Assembly (NCBI RefSeq): GCF_002860405.1
Contig: NZ_NMWV01000023.1
Coordinates: forward strand, 69,356-133,355
DNA from: Bifidobacterium imperatoris
GTDB lineage: Bacteria; Actinomycetota; Actinomycetes; Actinomycetales; Bifidobacteriaceae
Direction: 5' to 3'
DNA length: 64,000 nt
The notes below the pieces were generated by a model that saw nothing but the letters and a program-made list of their open reading frames with translations, made no database searches and was not told the origin of the DNA. Within the stretch, counting starts at the first letter, position 1. Each line of letters opens with the position of its first letter. A program made the translations under genes and the position numbers. Shown piece after piece: positions 1 through 8,084 of this stretch.

Positions 1-1061
1 AGTCCGAAGGTATCGGCCGCGAACTGGACTATGGGGCCCAGCACAGCGCCCACGCCTTGAGTGAGGCTGTCGAATCCGGCCTTTACCGAATCGGCGCGCG
101 ATTTCACCGCGTCGAACACTCCTATTGCCGTGTCGCGTATGGTGAGGATCGCGGAGACCAGGCCACTGTCCTCGCTGACGTTGAACGCCTGCGCGAACTC
201 GCTGGTAAAGGTCCCATCCTTGACAAGCGAGATGATGCCCTTGAGCGCGCTCGTGGCCTTGGAAGAGAACGCCGTGATTTTCTCGGCCGCGCCTCCTATC
301 GCGGAGGTGACCATTGGTTTCACGAGGTTGAAGGCGTCCGTGAGCCCACCGGTCACGGCGGCTTCGAGATTGCCCAACGCGCCTTCCATCGTCTGCGTCG
401 ATGTGGCGGCCTGTTTGGCCACGTCGGTCATGCCGAGTTCCATTATCGCGGCGTTGAATTCGTCGGCGGTTATCTCGCCTTCTTCCATTGCGTCGCGGAA
501 ATTGCCGGTGTAGGCTCCGGCCTTCAGCATGGCTTCCTGCAACCTGCCGGCCGCACCGGGGATGGCGTCGGTGAGCTGGTTCCAGTTCTCCGTCGTCAGT
601 TTCCCGGCTCCGGCGGTCTGGGTCATGACCATTGCCACCGATTTGAACGTTTCGGCGTTGCCGCCCGCCACGGCGTTGAGGTTGCCGGCCGCTTCGGTCA
701 AGCCGGTGTAGTCGCCGATGCCGTTGGCCGCCAACTGGGCGGTGGTGTTCTGGATGGTGGACAGGTCGTAAACGGTTTCGTCCGCGTATTTACGGGCGGC
801 TGCGGTGGCCTTGTCCACGGCGGCCGTGTCGATGCCGGCGAAGCTCATGGTGTTCTTGAACTTGTCGGTGCTGTCGCTCATCTCCATGACGGCCCCGGTG
901 AATCCCTTGAGCTTGTCCCAGAGCATGCTTACGCCCTTGGCGGCGATGTTGCCCATGAACGAGCCGAAAGCGGACGCTTTGGCGGTGGCCTTCTCGAACG
1001 CCTTCACCGCGTCGTCGCTGTTGCCGGTGATTCTAACCGACATTATGGCGCTTTTACCCAT
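1..1061 (-). CDS. Tail tape measure protein, N-terminal part
   Basis: The minus frame is open from an ATG at 1061 through the window edge, about 353 residues, so the C-terminal part is missing. The protein is rich in Ala, Gly, Thr and Lys with long helical stretches and the text typical of siphovirus tape measures, including a tape-measure N-terminal domain pattern (residues about 60-200, FNAAIMELG and similar). It sets tail length and is assembled inside the tail tube with the chaperone encoded just upstream. Its start overlaps the end of the frameshifted chaperone frame by 8 bases. A second ATG at 1043 is possible. Identity rests on composition, position and length trend, not on an alignment. 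Confidence 0.85.
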   Translation of the reverse strand, partial: MGKSAIMSVRITGNSDDAVKAFEKATAKASAFGSFMGNIAAKGVSMLWDKLKGFTGAVMEMSDSTDKFKNTMSFAGIDTAAVDKATAAARKYADETVYDLSTIQNTTAQLAANGIGDYTGLTEAAGNLNAVAGGNAETFKSVAMVMTQTAGAGKLTTENWNQLTDAIPGAAGRLQEAMLKAGAYTGNFRDAMEEGEITADEFNAAIMELGMTDVAKQAATSTQTMEGALGNLEAAVTGGLTDAFNLVKPMVTSAIGGAAEKITAFSSKATSALKGIISLVKDGTFTSEFAQAFNVSEDSGLVSAILTIRDTAIGVFDAVKSRADSVKAGFDSLTQGVGAVLGPIVQFAADTFG

Positions 1062-1502
1062 GTTCCACCTCCTCCATTCGGGTCATCTCCTCGTTTAGCA
1101 GTCGTATGCCGGTGCCCCAGTCCAGGGGGCTTGCCTCGTTCCGCCACTGCCACGGCGTGCCGCCGAAACGGTTGGCGAGCAGGAACGAGAGCATGCCCAG
1201 ACTGTCCTCGGGCCACTCGGCTAGTCGGTAGGGTTTTCCTCGTCCACCTCGCCCGGTTGCTTGAAGTCGATATCGGCCACGGTGTCGAGCCACTGGTCAA
1301 ACGGGAGCGTGGTGGTGCCCTTCAAGCGTGAGGCCGCATACGCGGTGTAGTAACTGATGCGTTGCGGGGAGTCCTGCACGCTTCCCCAACCGTTGACCTG
1401 CGCGTGTTCCTCGGCCTTGCAACGGGCCCGTGGCGTCATGTCAAGGCGTTCGGTGCGCCCATCCGTATAGGTGATGATGAAATAAGGCATGATTGCCGTC
1501 AT
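1054..1502 (-). CDS. Tail assembly chaperone, -1 frameshifted long product (predicted)
   Basis: If ribosomes slip back one base at the AAACCCT heptamer (1236 to 1230), translation leaves the short frame after EENP and continues YRLAEWPEDSLG to a TAA at 1054-1056. The fusion would be about 149 residues, equivalent to lambda gpGT. The -1 frame is open and protein-like (LANRFGG, LLNEE) and has no start of its own with a ribosome binding site in a sensible place. The stop overlaps the tape measure ATG by 8 bases, which fits a conserved arrangement in tailed phages. No strong downstream stem was worked out. This is a prediction from the sequence. Confidence 0.65.
1221..1502 (-). CDS. Tail assembly chaperone, short (unshifted) product
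   Basis: A 93-residue protein beginning MTAIMPYFIITYTDG and ending in EENPTD. The ATG at 1502 is chosen because AAAGGAG lies just upstream; a longer reading to 1631 only overlaps the next gene. Its place, immediately before the tape measure gene and after the tail genes, is that of the lambda gpG class, which coats the tape measure during tail assembly. A canonical slippery heptamer sits just before its stop codon, and the -1 frame continues to the tape measure start, as expected for a G/GT-type gene pair. The assignment is from context and frameshift layout; the sequence itself is not distinctive to me. Confidence 0.75.
   Translation of the reverse strand: MTAIMPYFIITYTDGRTERLDMTPRARCKAEEHAQVNGWGSVQDSPQRISYYTAYAASRLKGTTTLPFDQWLDTVADIDFKQPGEVDEENPTD
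1230..1236 (-). other. Slippery heptamer A AAC CCT
   Basis: Read on the minus strand in the chaperone frame the bases are GAA AAC CCT ACC GAC TAG. A-AAC-CCT fits the X-XXY-YYZ rule for -1 frameshifting exactly, and lies two codons before the zero-frame stop at 1221-1223. Confidence 0.65.
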
Positions 1503-1504
1503 GT

Positions 1505-1891
1505 TCAGGCTCCTTTGATCTGGCTCATGGTCTTGTCTATGAATTCCTTGTAGAGGGGTTGCCAGCGGCTCTCGCTCTGGGCCACGCCGTCGTTCACGAA
1601 CTGGCGGCCTTTGATATGCCTGGCCGGCCAACCGTAATTAATCACGCCCGCGTAGGGAACGGCTTTGCGGCCGGCGCGGATGATGCCGGCCTTCTGGGTC
1701 GCGCCCACGCGAACGCTTTTGGCGAGCCTGCCGGTCTTGCCGCGCGTGGTGAGCGCCTGCACGGCCGGCAAAGCCACGTTCGCCGCCTTCCGGTTGACTT
1801 CCTTGAGTTCCTTCAGGTCGGCGCCGGCCTTGCGCATGGTCTGCACGAAACGCTTCTGGCCCACGACCATCAGCGCCTTACCATTGCTCAT
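1505..1891 (-). CDS. HK97 gp10-like tail completion protein
   Basis: 128 residues, MSNGKALMVVGQ to DKTMSQIKGA. The middle and C-terminal part has the HK97-gp10 family pattern: a TGRLAKSVRV segment, then a PYAGVINYG segment and a terminal region with aromatic and charged residues. Such proteins act at the head-tail junction or tail completion. It overlaps the major tail protein gene by 4 bases (ATGA), so translation is probably coupled. In most phages this family is encoded before the major tail protein, whereas here it follows it. Function is inferred from the pattern and the neighbours. Confidence 0.65.
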   Translation of the reverse strand: MSNGKALMVVGQKRFVQTMRKAGADLKELKEVNRKAANVALPAVQALTTRGKTGRLAKSVRVGATQKAGIIRAGRKAVPYAGVINYGWPARHIKGRQFVNDGVAQSESRWQPLYKEFIDKTMSQIKGA

Positions 1892-2310
1892 GCGCCGGTG
1901 GCGGGGGTGTAGGCGGCATGCTTCACGTTGGTGATGGCGAAGCTGATATCATTCGTGTTCTTCGATTTCACGTCACCGCCGATGGCCACGGGTGAGATGG
2001 TCGCGTCGAACGTCCATTTGACGCCGCCGTTCTTGTTCGGGATGAACTCGGCCGGCAACGTCTCGCCCGCATGGTCGAACAGCCAGGTCGCGAGACCGCC
2101 TTCGGTGAAGTCGTCGCCCACGGTGCCCTCGAACGTCCATGAGGTCGTCACGTTCGTTTCCTGCGAGCCGTCGAGATAGTTCACCGGGTCGTCACTGGAG
2201 TTCGAGGGGTTCAGCTGGGCCTTGGTCAGGTCGGCGGATAAATCCATTGGGTTTTTCTCGTCCGTGATCTTGAACGAGCCCGGCCCCAGAATACGGGTCT
2301 TGGTTGCCAT
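1888..2310 (-). CDS. Major tail protein
   Basis: 140 residues, MATKTRILGPGSFKIT onward. It is beta-rich with many Thr, Gly and Asn (DFTEGGLATWLFDHAG, TFDATISPVAIGG), as expected of a tail-tube subunit that stacks in hexameric rings. The ATG at 2310 has GGAAAGGAACC upstream. It sits after the tail terminator candidate and before the gp10-like and chaperone genes. There are no catalytic motifs. The call rests mainly on size, composition and genome order. Confidence 0.75.
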   Translation of the reverse strand: MATKTRILGPGSFKITDEKNPMDLSADLTKAQLNPSNSSDDPVNYLDGSQETNVTTSWTFEGTVGDDFTEGGLATWLFDHAGETLPAEFIPNKNGGVKWTFDATISPVAIGGDVKSKNTNDISFAITNVKHAAYTPATGA

Positions 2311-2324
2311 GATGGTTCCTTTCC

Positions 2325-2690
2325 TTAGATTGGGTTCAAAGTGATTTCGTAGGCGGCCAGTTCGCCCGCGTTGGCGAGGTTGAAGCCTGCCGGAACGGCT
2401 GACCGTAGGGGGATGTTCGCCTGGTGCATGAGGTCCAGCACGTTGAGGATCACGTCAAGCCCCTTGGCCTGAGTGGTCGGCGTGCCGGCCGTGACCATGA
2501 GGCGGAACGTGAGCTGTGGCGGCATGGGGTGCCAGCCGTTCCACTGGTAGTCCGGTGGTTCGATCCAGACGCTGGCCTTGCCTGGAGTGGGTTTCACCGA
2601 TGCGGGGTCTGTGGTCACTTGGGTGACGAGCCCGCCCAAACCGGTGAGCTTGTCCGAAAGCTCGGCGGTGGCCTGTTCGTAGTCGTTCAT
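2325..2690 (-). CDS. Probable tail terminator / minor tail component
   Basis: 121 residues starting MNDYEQATAELSDKL at 2690. The start is fixed by an ATGA overlap with the stop of the upstream connector gene; a longer reading to 2831 would run inside that gene. The protein has a predicted alpha/beta pattern (VWIEPPDYQW, LTFRLMVTAGTPT, LDVILNVLDLMHQ) resembling short tail-terminator proteins that cap the tail and join it to the head. Its position between connector and major tail protein supports this. The family is divergent and the specific name is tentative. Confidence 0.6.
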   Translation of the reverse strand: MNDYEQATAELSDKLTGLGGLVTQVTTDPASVKPTPGKASVWIEPPDYQWNGWHPMPPQLTFRLMVTAGTPTTQAKGLDVILNVLDLMHQANIPLRSAVPAGFNLANAGELAAYEITLNPI

Positions 2691-3022
2691 GCCACGCCCA
2701 TTCCGGCTGGTATGCCCAACGCCCTGAGTTTCGGCCAGGCGGCGCGCAACGGGTCGGTGCTGATTCTGAACGGTTCCACACCGTCCACGGTCAGACCGAC
2801 GATGCCGTTGCGCGCGTCCTTGGCCTGCCACAGGTCGAGGCCCACGGTCAATACCACGTCGTCCATCACCGGGGTGGGTATCTCATGGCCGGTGACGTGC
2901 GGTTTCAGGTAGGCGCGAGCCGTTTCGAGCATGCTCGAAAGCTCAGGCCTGTCGTCAACGTCCAGCGTGCCGGCCAGTTTGGCGAGCCGGTCGGTCAACG
3001 GGTCTTCCTCCGAATCGCTCAT
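2687..3022 (-). CDS. Head-tail connector protein (gp6-like)
   Basis: 111 residues, MSDSEEDPLTDRLAKLAG to PAGMGVA. The N-terminal half is helical with an acidic start; the middle has a VGLDLWQAKDARNG segment typical of short connector proteins that ring the portal. It lies between the capsid-side genes and the tail genes and overlaps the next gene by 4 bases. A GGAAGCAG ribosome binding site precedes the ATG. No enzyme motif is present. The class is inferred from size, composition and order. Confidence 0.6.
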   Translation of the reverse strand: MSDSEEDPLTDRLAKLAGTLDVDDRPELSSMLETARAYLKPHVTGHEIPTPVMDDVVLTVGLDLWQAKDARNGIVGLTVDGVEPFRISTDPLRAAWPKLRALGIPAGMGVA

Positions 3023-3037
3023 AATGCTGCTTCCTTC

Positions 3038-3832
3038 CTAGATTTTGTAGAGTTGCGGGGTGACTGAGCCCGCGTAGGTTTCAGTCGGGTTCAGCGTCAA
3101 CTGGCAGCGCACCGATGTGGGTTCGGTGAGCGTGAACGATGCCGGCGCGTTATAGATGGTGTCTGGATTGGATGGCGGGTATTGGAGCCTCGGCGTAGGA
3201 TAGACTCCCGTTCCTTGCATGGAGAGCACATAGTCACCAGCCGCCAGAACGATATCCTTGTAGATGCCGCCCCACTGCGAGGGGGTGCCATTCAGCATGT
3301 AGGCTTCGCCGTCTCTCTCGCATTTCACCCCGTAAGCCGAGGTTGATTTTAAAGTGGGCCATAGGTTCATGGCACTAATCCCCCCCCCCGATGCGTTTGT
3401 GTCATCCGGTGGTGTCCACTCGGTCGGAGTGGAGCCTTGTTCCAACTGCAATCTCACATCAATCGGCCCGAACGAATCGTTTGAATCATTCAGGTATCGA
3501 CAGAACCCGCATTTGATGCCCTTGTCGATCTGCTCCTGGCTCAGGCTGAAGGTGACAGCAGTCTTGCCTGCCGCCATATACGCGATGCGGTCTTCTCCAG
3601 GGGTCAGGGTTCCGCTCCAGACTCCGGCGTAGATGTTCGCAGGTAATTTTTCCTGCACTGATAGGGAGTACTGGCCTGGCTGTGAAACGGCCGGGGTCGG
3701 CCAAGCGAGGCCCGCCCCTGGTGTCAGGCCTTCATCCCCGGTCAGCGACAGTGATTTGTCGGCATTCACCTTGGCGGTGAACCCGTTCGCGGTCGCCGGA
3801 CCGTATGCCGTGAGATTGCGGGAGGGGGTCAC
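3038..3832 (-). CDS. Two-domain beta-sandwich structural protein, putative head or tail adhesin
   Basis: 264 residues if read from the GTG at 3832, whose GTGA overlaps the capsid stop, so translation is probably coupled. Two similar units are visible: residues 5-145 (RNLTAYGP start, LQLEQGSTPTEW end) and 156-264 (NLWPTLKS start, TPQLYKI end). Units that open with NL-x-G and hold LxLEQG-x-x-PTEW are common in phage fibre and decoration proteins and resemble carbohydrate-binding jelly rolls. The link between them is SGGG (148-151), coded by a run of ten G. Loss or gain of one G stops translation within a few codons, leaving only domain 1. Its place right after the capsid gene suggests a head fibre or decoration protein; a tail role is possible. 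Confidence 0.55.
   Translation of the reverse strand: MTPSRNLTAYGPATANGFTAKVNADKSLSLTGDEGLTPGAGLAWPTPAVSQPGQYSLSVQEKLPANIYAGVWSGTLTPGEDRIAYMAAGKTAVTFSLSQEQIDKGIKCGFCRYLNDSNDSFGPIDVRLQLEQGSTPTEWTPPDDTNASGGGISAMNLWPTLKSTSAYGVKCERDGEAYMLNGTPSQWGGIYKDIVLAAGDYVLSMQGTGVYPTPRLQYPPSNPDTIYNAPASFTLTEPTSVRCQLTLNPTETYAGSVTPQLYKI
3380..3389 (-). repeat. Homopolymer of ten G (minus strand) inside a structural gene
   Basis: Ten consecutive C on the plus strand, read as TCG GGG GGG GGG on the coding strand. It is the longest single-base run noticed in the window. Nine G gives a TGA and eleven G gives a TAG shortly after, so slipped-strand errors would toggle the second domain of the protein. Confidence 0.9.
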
Positions 3833-5403
3833 GCTTTTGGGGAGAACTTCACCGGTAGGATGCCCTGCTTGAACGTGGTGCCGAACGCGGCGTAACCGTA
3901 GACGCTGAACTGGCGGGTCAGGTTGATGATGTTGTCTGCCTGAAGCTGGAACGGCGCGCCACCCGACTCCCACATGGTGACGGCGGTCTTGTCCATGAAC
4001 ACCACGGTGCCTTCCGGCGCGCCGTCGAGCATGTTCACGTCGCGGCGTAGAAGTCGGCCGGTGATGCCTGCCGGGTCCAGAGAGCCGAGCGTGGTGGCCC
4101 CCTGGCCGGAAACGTCAAGGAAACGGTCTCCCTCGTCGGTCAGGTGCGCGATCTGCTTGAACACGTCGGGGCTTACGCCGATGTAGTCAAGGCTGGCGTT
4201 CACGTCATCGAATTTCGCGGCCGCGTCGATAATCAGGTCAAGCCAGTCGTTCGGTTTCATGTCGGCGGCCGTCTTGGCGACGGTGAGCTTGTCCGCGTCG
4301 GCAACGCCGGCGATGGCACCGTACAATGCGGTGCGTGCGGCGGCTTCGGTGGCCTTCGCGTAGGCGTTGGTGAGCGCGCGCATGTAATAGTTGACACCGC
4401 TGGCCGGCATGCGGTCGATGCGCTGGCGGGTCAGGTCGCCGTAACCGCCATAGGTGTCGATGGTGGCGGACTCGTCGCCGAACGTGATCTTGCCGAACGG
4501 GAGCGGGTCGCCTTCCTTGGCCTGCTTGCCCACGGTCGTGGTGTCGGTCTTGAGCACCAGATAGCTCATGGTCATTCCCTCGGCCGGCAACGTCTCATGG
4601 GTGAGCAGGCCGGCGATGCGGCGCTTCTGTTCCAACAGTCGGATACGGTCATTGATCCACGTGGGCTGAGGGTCCACGTCCGCGACGGTGGAGCCGGTGT
4701 AATCACGTTCCAACAGTGCGGTGTATGCCTGGCGTGCGGCGTCGGCCTTGCCCTGGTCATCCGAAACGAGGGCCTTCACTAGTTCGCCCTGATTGCGGTA
4801 GGCGGACAGCGGAGAGCTGGAGTTCGCCGGCTCCAGTCGGCTGGTCAGGGTGGTTTCGATGCTGCGCAGGCTGTCCGCCTGTTCGTCCTGGCGGGACTGC
4901 AAAGAGTCCAGCAGCTTCTTCAGTTCCTCATCCATTGGTTTTCCTTCCTGTTTGTTGCGATGGTTGGTGATTTTCGCGTTTTCATACGCCGGCCAGCTGA
5001 CCAGCGACGTTTCCAAGAGGCGGACGCGGCGGCGGTGCGTCACTCCGTCTTCGTCCTTGCTGTTCTCCAATGGCACGAAGCCGACTGACAGCGAGTCCAA
5101 AGCGCCTTCGTCCAACAAGGCCACCGCGTCGCGTCCCTGCTGGGTGTCGGCGATGCGAGCGGTGATGTGCAGGCCGTCTTCCCGGTTCTCGCCGTTGGTG
5201 ATGCTGCCGATAAGCGTGTCGTGCTGGTAGTAGAGCTTGGCATTGTCAAGCCCTTCAAACACGGTGTCGGGGTCGAACGTCTCACGTTCGCCCCACACGT
5301 CGATGATGTCGCCGAACGGTACGGCGATGCCTTCCACGGTGCGGCCGTCGCCTTCCTTGGAGCGGGTGAGCCGTCTTCCCTTCAAACCGATTTCATGCTT
5401 CAT
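3829..5403 (-). CDS. Fused prohead protease and HK97-type major capsid protein
   Basis: 524 residues. Residues 1-150 form a U35-type prohead protease: the RTVEGIAVPF opening, the catalytic His in LYYQHD and the Ser in SLSVGF, and ETSLVSWPAYENA at its end. Residues 155-200 are a charged coiled region like the scaffold or delta domain (MDEELKKLLDSLQSRQ). The rest is an HK97-fold capsid (YGDLTRQRIDR, VLFKQI-like helix, ITGRLLRRDV, FSVYGYAAFG). Protease and capsid are usually separate genes; here one frame covers both, though an internal ATG (MDEEL, with AGGAAGG upstream) may also give free capsid protein. It overlaps the portal gene by 11 bases. Confidence 0.88.
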   Translation of the reverse strand: MKHEIGLKGRRLTRSKEGDGRTVEGIAVPFGDIIDVWGERETFDPDTVFEGLDNAKLYYQHDTLIGSITNGENREDGLHITARIADTQQGRDAVALLDEGALDSLSVGFVPLENSKDEDGVTHRRRVRLLETSLVSWPAYENAKITNHRNKQEGKPMDEELKKLLDSLQSRQDEQADSLRSIETTLTSRLEPANSSSPLSAYRNQGELVKALVSDDQGKADAARQAYTALLERDYTGSTVADVDPQPTWINDRIRLLEQKRRIAGLLTHETLPAEGMTMSYLVLKTDTTTVGKQAKEGDPLPFGKITFGDESATIDTYGGYGDLTRQRIDRMPASGVNYYMRALTNAYAKATEAAARTALYGAIAGVADADKLTVAKTAADMKPNDWLDLIIDAAAKFDDVNASLDYIGVSPDVFKQIAHLTDEGDRFLDVSGQGATTLGSLDPAGITGRLLRRDVNMLDGAPEGTVVFMDKTAVTMWESGGAPFQLQADNIINLTRQFSVYGYAAFGTTFKQGILPVKFSPKA

Positions 5404-6514
5404 CGTTCTGGGTTCCTTCCTGACTGGTGCCGGCTTCGGCCAGCGGCGGCATGCCTTCGTGGGCTCGCGCCTCGTTGACGGTCATCACGCCGGCTTCGAT
5501 GGCGGTCTTATAGGTTTCCATACGGGTCTTGGTGTCCGAACGCCGGAATGCGTCCCAACCGAATTCGACCACATGGCCGCGTGGTATCACAGTGGATAAA
5601 GCGTCACGCATGGGTTGCACGTAGGCGTCCAGGGTGAAGTCGGCGAACTGGCTCCATTCCTGTTCCACATTCGAGTAGGTGAGGCTGCTTCCCGATTCGG
5701 CCAGCATCAGCTTCGGCGGGATGCCGAACAGGCGGGACAAGAGCGTGGTATCGAACTTCTGCGTCTCCAAGTACTGCATATCGGCGGGTGAAAGCAGCAG
5801 TGGCGTGTATTTCATGCCAGCGCCTATCACCTTCACGCCCTTCATGTTCTTCTCGAACTGGCGTTTGGTGTTTTCCGAGATCTCGTTGTTAATTATCTTG
5901 TCCGAGCTGAGAATGCCGGAGGGTTGCGCGGGTTCCTCGAACCACAGGGCCTTCGCGTCGCGCGCGTCCATAGCGCCGTTGATTTCCGCGCGGCCGGCCT
6001 CGATGGGACCGATGCCGTGCATGCGCCCCGGAAGGCTCACGAACGGAAGGTGCAGAATATCCGCGTCCTGGTAGGTGCGGCCCAGGTATCCGTAGCGTTT
6101 GATGGGGTTGGCCGGGTCATTCGAGATGTTATCGATGGTCACGAGCGATGCGGGGAGCACGCGCAAGCCCTTCACGCTGCCGTCAAGGCCACGCAATTTC
6201 AGCCAGAATGCCTCGCCTCGCACGATCAGGTCGCCCACGGTGAGCTTCACGAACTCGGTGCGGTAGCGGTTCGGATCAGGGCGTGCGATAACGTCGGCCT
6301 GCGGGGTTACCTCCACGCCGTTGCGCAACTGGCGGATAGGCAAACCTGCTATCGAGGTTTCAAGAATCTGAACCGCACGGAACACGGTGCTGAAGTGCAT
6401 CACGTCACGATCCGCCGCCACGCGGGACGGTGGAGTGGCCAATGGGCCGTCATCGCTTGTGGCGGCACGGTAGGCTGGTGCCAGCGTGTCGATGATGCGC
6501 TCGAAAAGATTCAT
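5393..6514 (-). CDS. Phage portal protein
   Basis: 373 residues. HK97-type portal features: VMHFSTVFRAVQILETSIAGLP near the start, GEAFWLKLRG, ILHLPFVSLPGRMHGIGPIEAG, LLSRLFGIPPKLM, and SNVEQEWSQFADFTLDAYVQPM near residue 290. The portal ring is the DNA entry and exit channel of the head and docks the terminase. The stop overlaps the protease-capsid start. No clear Shine-Dalgarno precedes the ATG at 6514. A block of 10-base repeats separates it from the terminase gene. Confidence 0.9.
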   Translation of the reverse strand: MNLFERIIDTLAPAYRAATSDDGPLATPPSRVAADRDVMHFSTVFRAVQILETSIAGLPIRQLRNGVEVTPQADVIARPDPNRYRTEFVKLTVGDLIVRGEAFWLKLRGLDGSVKGLRVLPASLVTIDNISNDPANPIKRYGYLGRTYQDADILHLPFVSLPGRMHGIGPIEAGRAEINGAMDARDAKALWFEEPAQPSGILSSDKIINNEISENTKRQFEKNMKGVKVIGAGMKYTPLLLSPADMQYLETQKFDTTLLSRLFGIPPKLMLAESGSSLTYSNVEQEWSQFADFTLDAYVQPMRDALSTVIPRGHVVEFGWDAFRRSDTKTRMETYKTAIEAGVMTVNEARAHEGMPPLAEAGTSQEGTQNDEA

Positions 6515-6557
6515 GCGCCCATGAATACCCGTAAAAAAAATATCTCGCCACGGTGAT

Positions 6558-6604
6558 GGGGTATCTAGGGGTATCTAGGGGTATCTACGGGTATCTAGGG
6601 GTAT
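6558..6604. repeat. Tandem decamer repeat, unit GTATCTAGGG
   Basis: Four copies of GTATCTAGGG in a row (one copy has C for G), bounded by a partial copy on each side, in the 109-base gap between terminase and portal genes. Each unit contains CTAG. The gap holds no gene. Function unknown; a binding-site array or a replication-slippage product are both possible. Confidence 0.9.
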
Positions 6605-6623
6605 GCGGTCGGCGTGTCGCGGG

Positions 6624-8084
6624 TTAGAACACCTGTATGTCGTCCACGTCGAACGCGGGTAGGTGCATGTAACCCCAGTAAGCCATTGTCATGGCCTCCA
6701 TCGCGTGCACGTCGCCCGCGTTCCGGTTCCATAGCCATGCGTCGCCGCTTTTCCTTTTCGCGGCGGTGCACACCTGCTCGTCCAATAACCGGTCGGGCGC
6801 GTGTTCCACGGCGTGCTGTTCCAAAGCGCTCACCAATGATTGCGGCGCGGTTATCGCGTCCGCCGCCCTCAAATCGGTGAGCCGGTACGCGGGTTCATAG
6901 GTGGCGGGGTCGATGGTCGATGCGAGCACGTCGGCCAACGCAGCCGATGGGCCACGCCGGTCAATGCAGATGGGAGCCCTGTAGACGGCCTGGAGCTCAC
7001 GAAGGAATTGCGGGGCCTGCCCGGTGCCGTCGAGTTCCTTCACGATCTGCACGATGGGCGGCCTATCGCCGCGAGCGATGCAGGCGGCCACTATGGTCTT
7101 GCCGGCTCCCATAGTCACGCCCACGCCGAAACACAATTTGAGCCCGCGTGATGGTTTCACCGGCTGACCGGTTGTGTCCGCCCATAGAATCGAGTCTATG
7201 GCGCGTTCGGTCACTCCATCGTCGCGAATGTTGCCGAACGCGCGCGCCCATCCTTCCGCGTCGTCGTCGAACTGCTGCCTGAATTCGGCCAACTGGTTGA
7301 AGTCGAACAGGTGGCCAGCGCCTGGATGATAGGCCCAGATGGTTTCCAAGTCCTCGGGGTCTGCGTCGAACGGGATACCGAAGTCGAAGAACGCTGTGCG
7401 TTTCGGTATGTCGCCGGCGCGCAACCGGTCCAGACGGTCGTTGAAGTATTCGCTGTTTCCGTTGCCCTCGGTGGATGTCCACCAGATTTGCGGTCTCACT
7501 CCGGTGAGCTTCAATCGTGTGGTGGTGGTCGGTATGAAACCGTCCTTGAGGTTCTTGGCCTGCTGCTTCGATAGGCTCCATACCTCGTCCACGTTGATAA
7601 GATCGCCCTGCACGCCGTGGCCTGCCGCCTCGGTCGCACCACCCGGTCTTAATTCACTGCCGTTGCGAAATTCCAAGGACATGCTGCCGTTGCTCATGCG
7701 TGGTTCCTTCGAGAGGCGACGCAACCGGCTTTTACGCCATGACTTCACGAAGTCGCGGAACTGGTCGTTAGCGTCCTTGCCGGTCTGCGCGAGATACCAG
7801 GTCTTGCGATCCGGGCCCCACAGGGCGTTACGCACGTCGTAGCTTTTCGTGATGGTCGTTTTGCCCGCCTGGCGTTGCACGGTCAATACCAGTTCGTCAT
7901 ACCAGTAGGTGCCGGTCGCCGGGTCGATTTCGCTGATAACGTCTATCACCTGACGTTGCCACGGGATAAGCGGCTTGCCCAATAGGGTGCTGAACCTGGC
8001 GACAAGAGCGCCGTCTGTCTCACGGTCGGGGTTGCGCGGCGTCGCATGACGCGGCTTCAGCTCTGGCGGCTGGCTGTGATTCAT
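6624..8084 (-). CDS. Terminase large subunit
   Basis: 486 residues. The ATPase half has a Walker A variant in VQRQAGKTT (about residues 69-77), a Walker B in LINVDEVW, and a motif III-like TSTEGNG; the nuclease half follows from about residue 290 with ICIDRRGPSAALAD and later acidic residues. It packages DNA by translocation and cuts the concatemer. It overlaps the small subunit gene by 4 bases (ATGA), so the two are coupled. Length fits the HK97-type family. Confidence 0.92.
   Translation of the reverse strand: MNHSQPPELKPRHATPRNPDRETDGALVARFSTLLGKPLIPWQRQVIDVISEIDPATGTYWYDELVLTVQRQAGKTTITKSYDVRNALWGPDRKTWYLAQTGKDANDQFRDFVKSWRKSRLRRLSKEPRMSNGSMSLEFRNGSELRPGGATEAAGHGVQGDLINVDEVWSLSKQQAKNLKDGFIPTTTTRLKLTGVRPQIWWTSTEGNGNSEYFNDRLDRLRAGDIPKRTAFFDFGIPFDADPEDLETIWAYHPGAGHLFDFNQLAEFRQQFDDDAEGWARAFGNIRDDGVTERAIDSILWADTTGQPVKPSRGLKLCFGVGVTMGAGKTIVAACIARGDRPPIVQIVKELDGTGQAPQFLRELQAVYRAPICIDRRGPSAALADVLASTIDPATYEPAYRLTDLRAADAITAPQSLVSALEQHAVEHAPDRLLDEQVCTAAKRKSGDAWLWNRNAGDVHAMEAMTMAYWGYMHLPAFDVDDIQVF

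Noticed and set aside
57..1331. 424-codon plus-strand frame over the tape measure region
   Set aside because: Gly/His/Arg-rich shadow of the minus-strand tape measure and chaperone genes.
6558..6604. Tandem repeats as a CRISPR array
   Set aside because: Units are 10 bases long with no spacers; no cas genes in the window.
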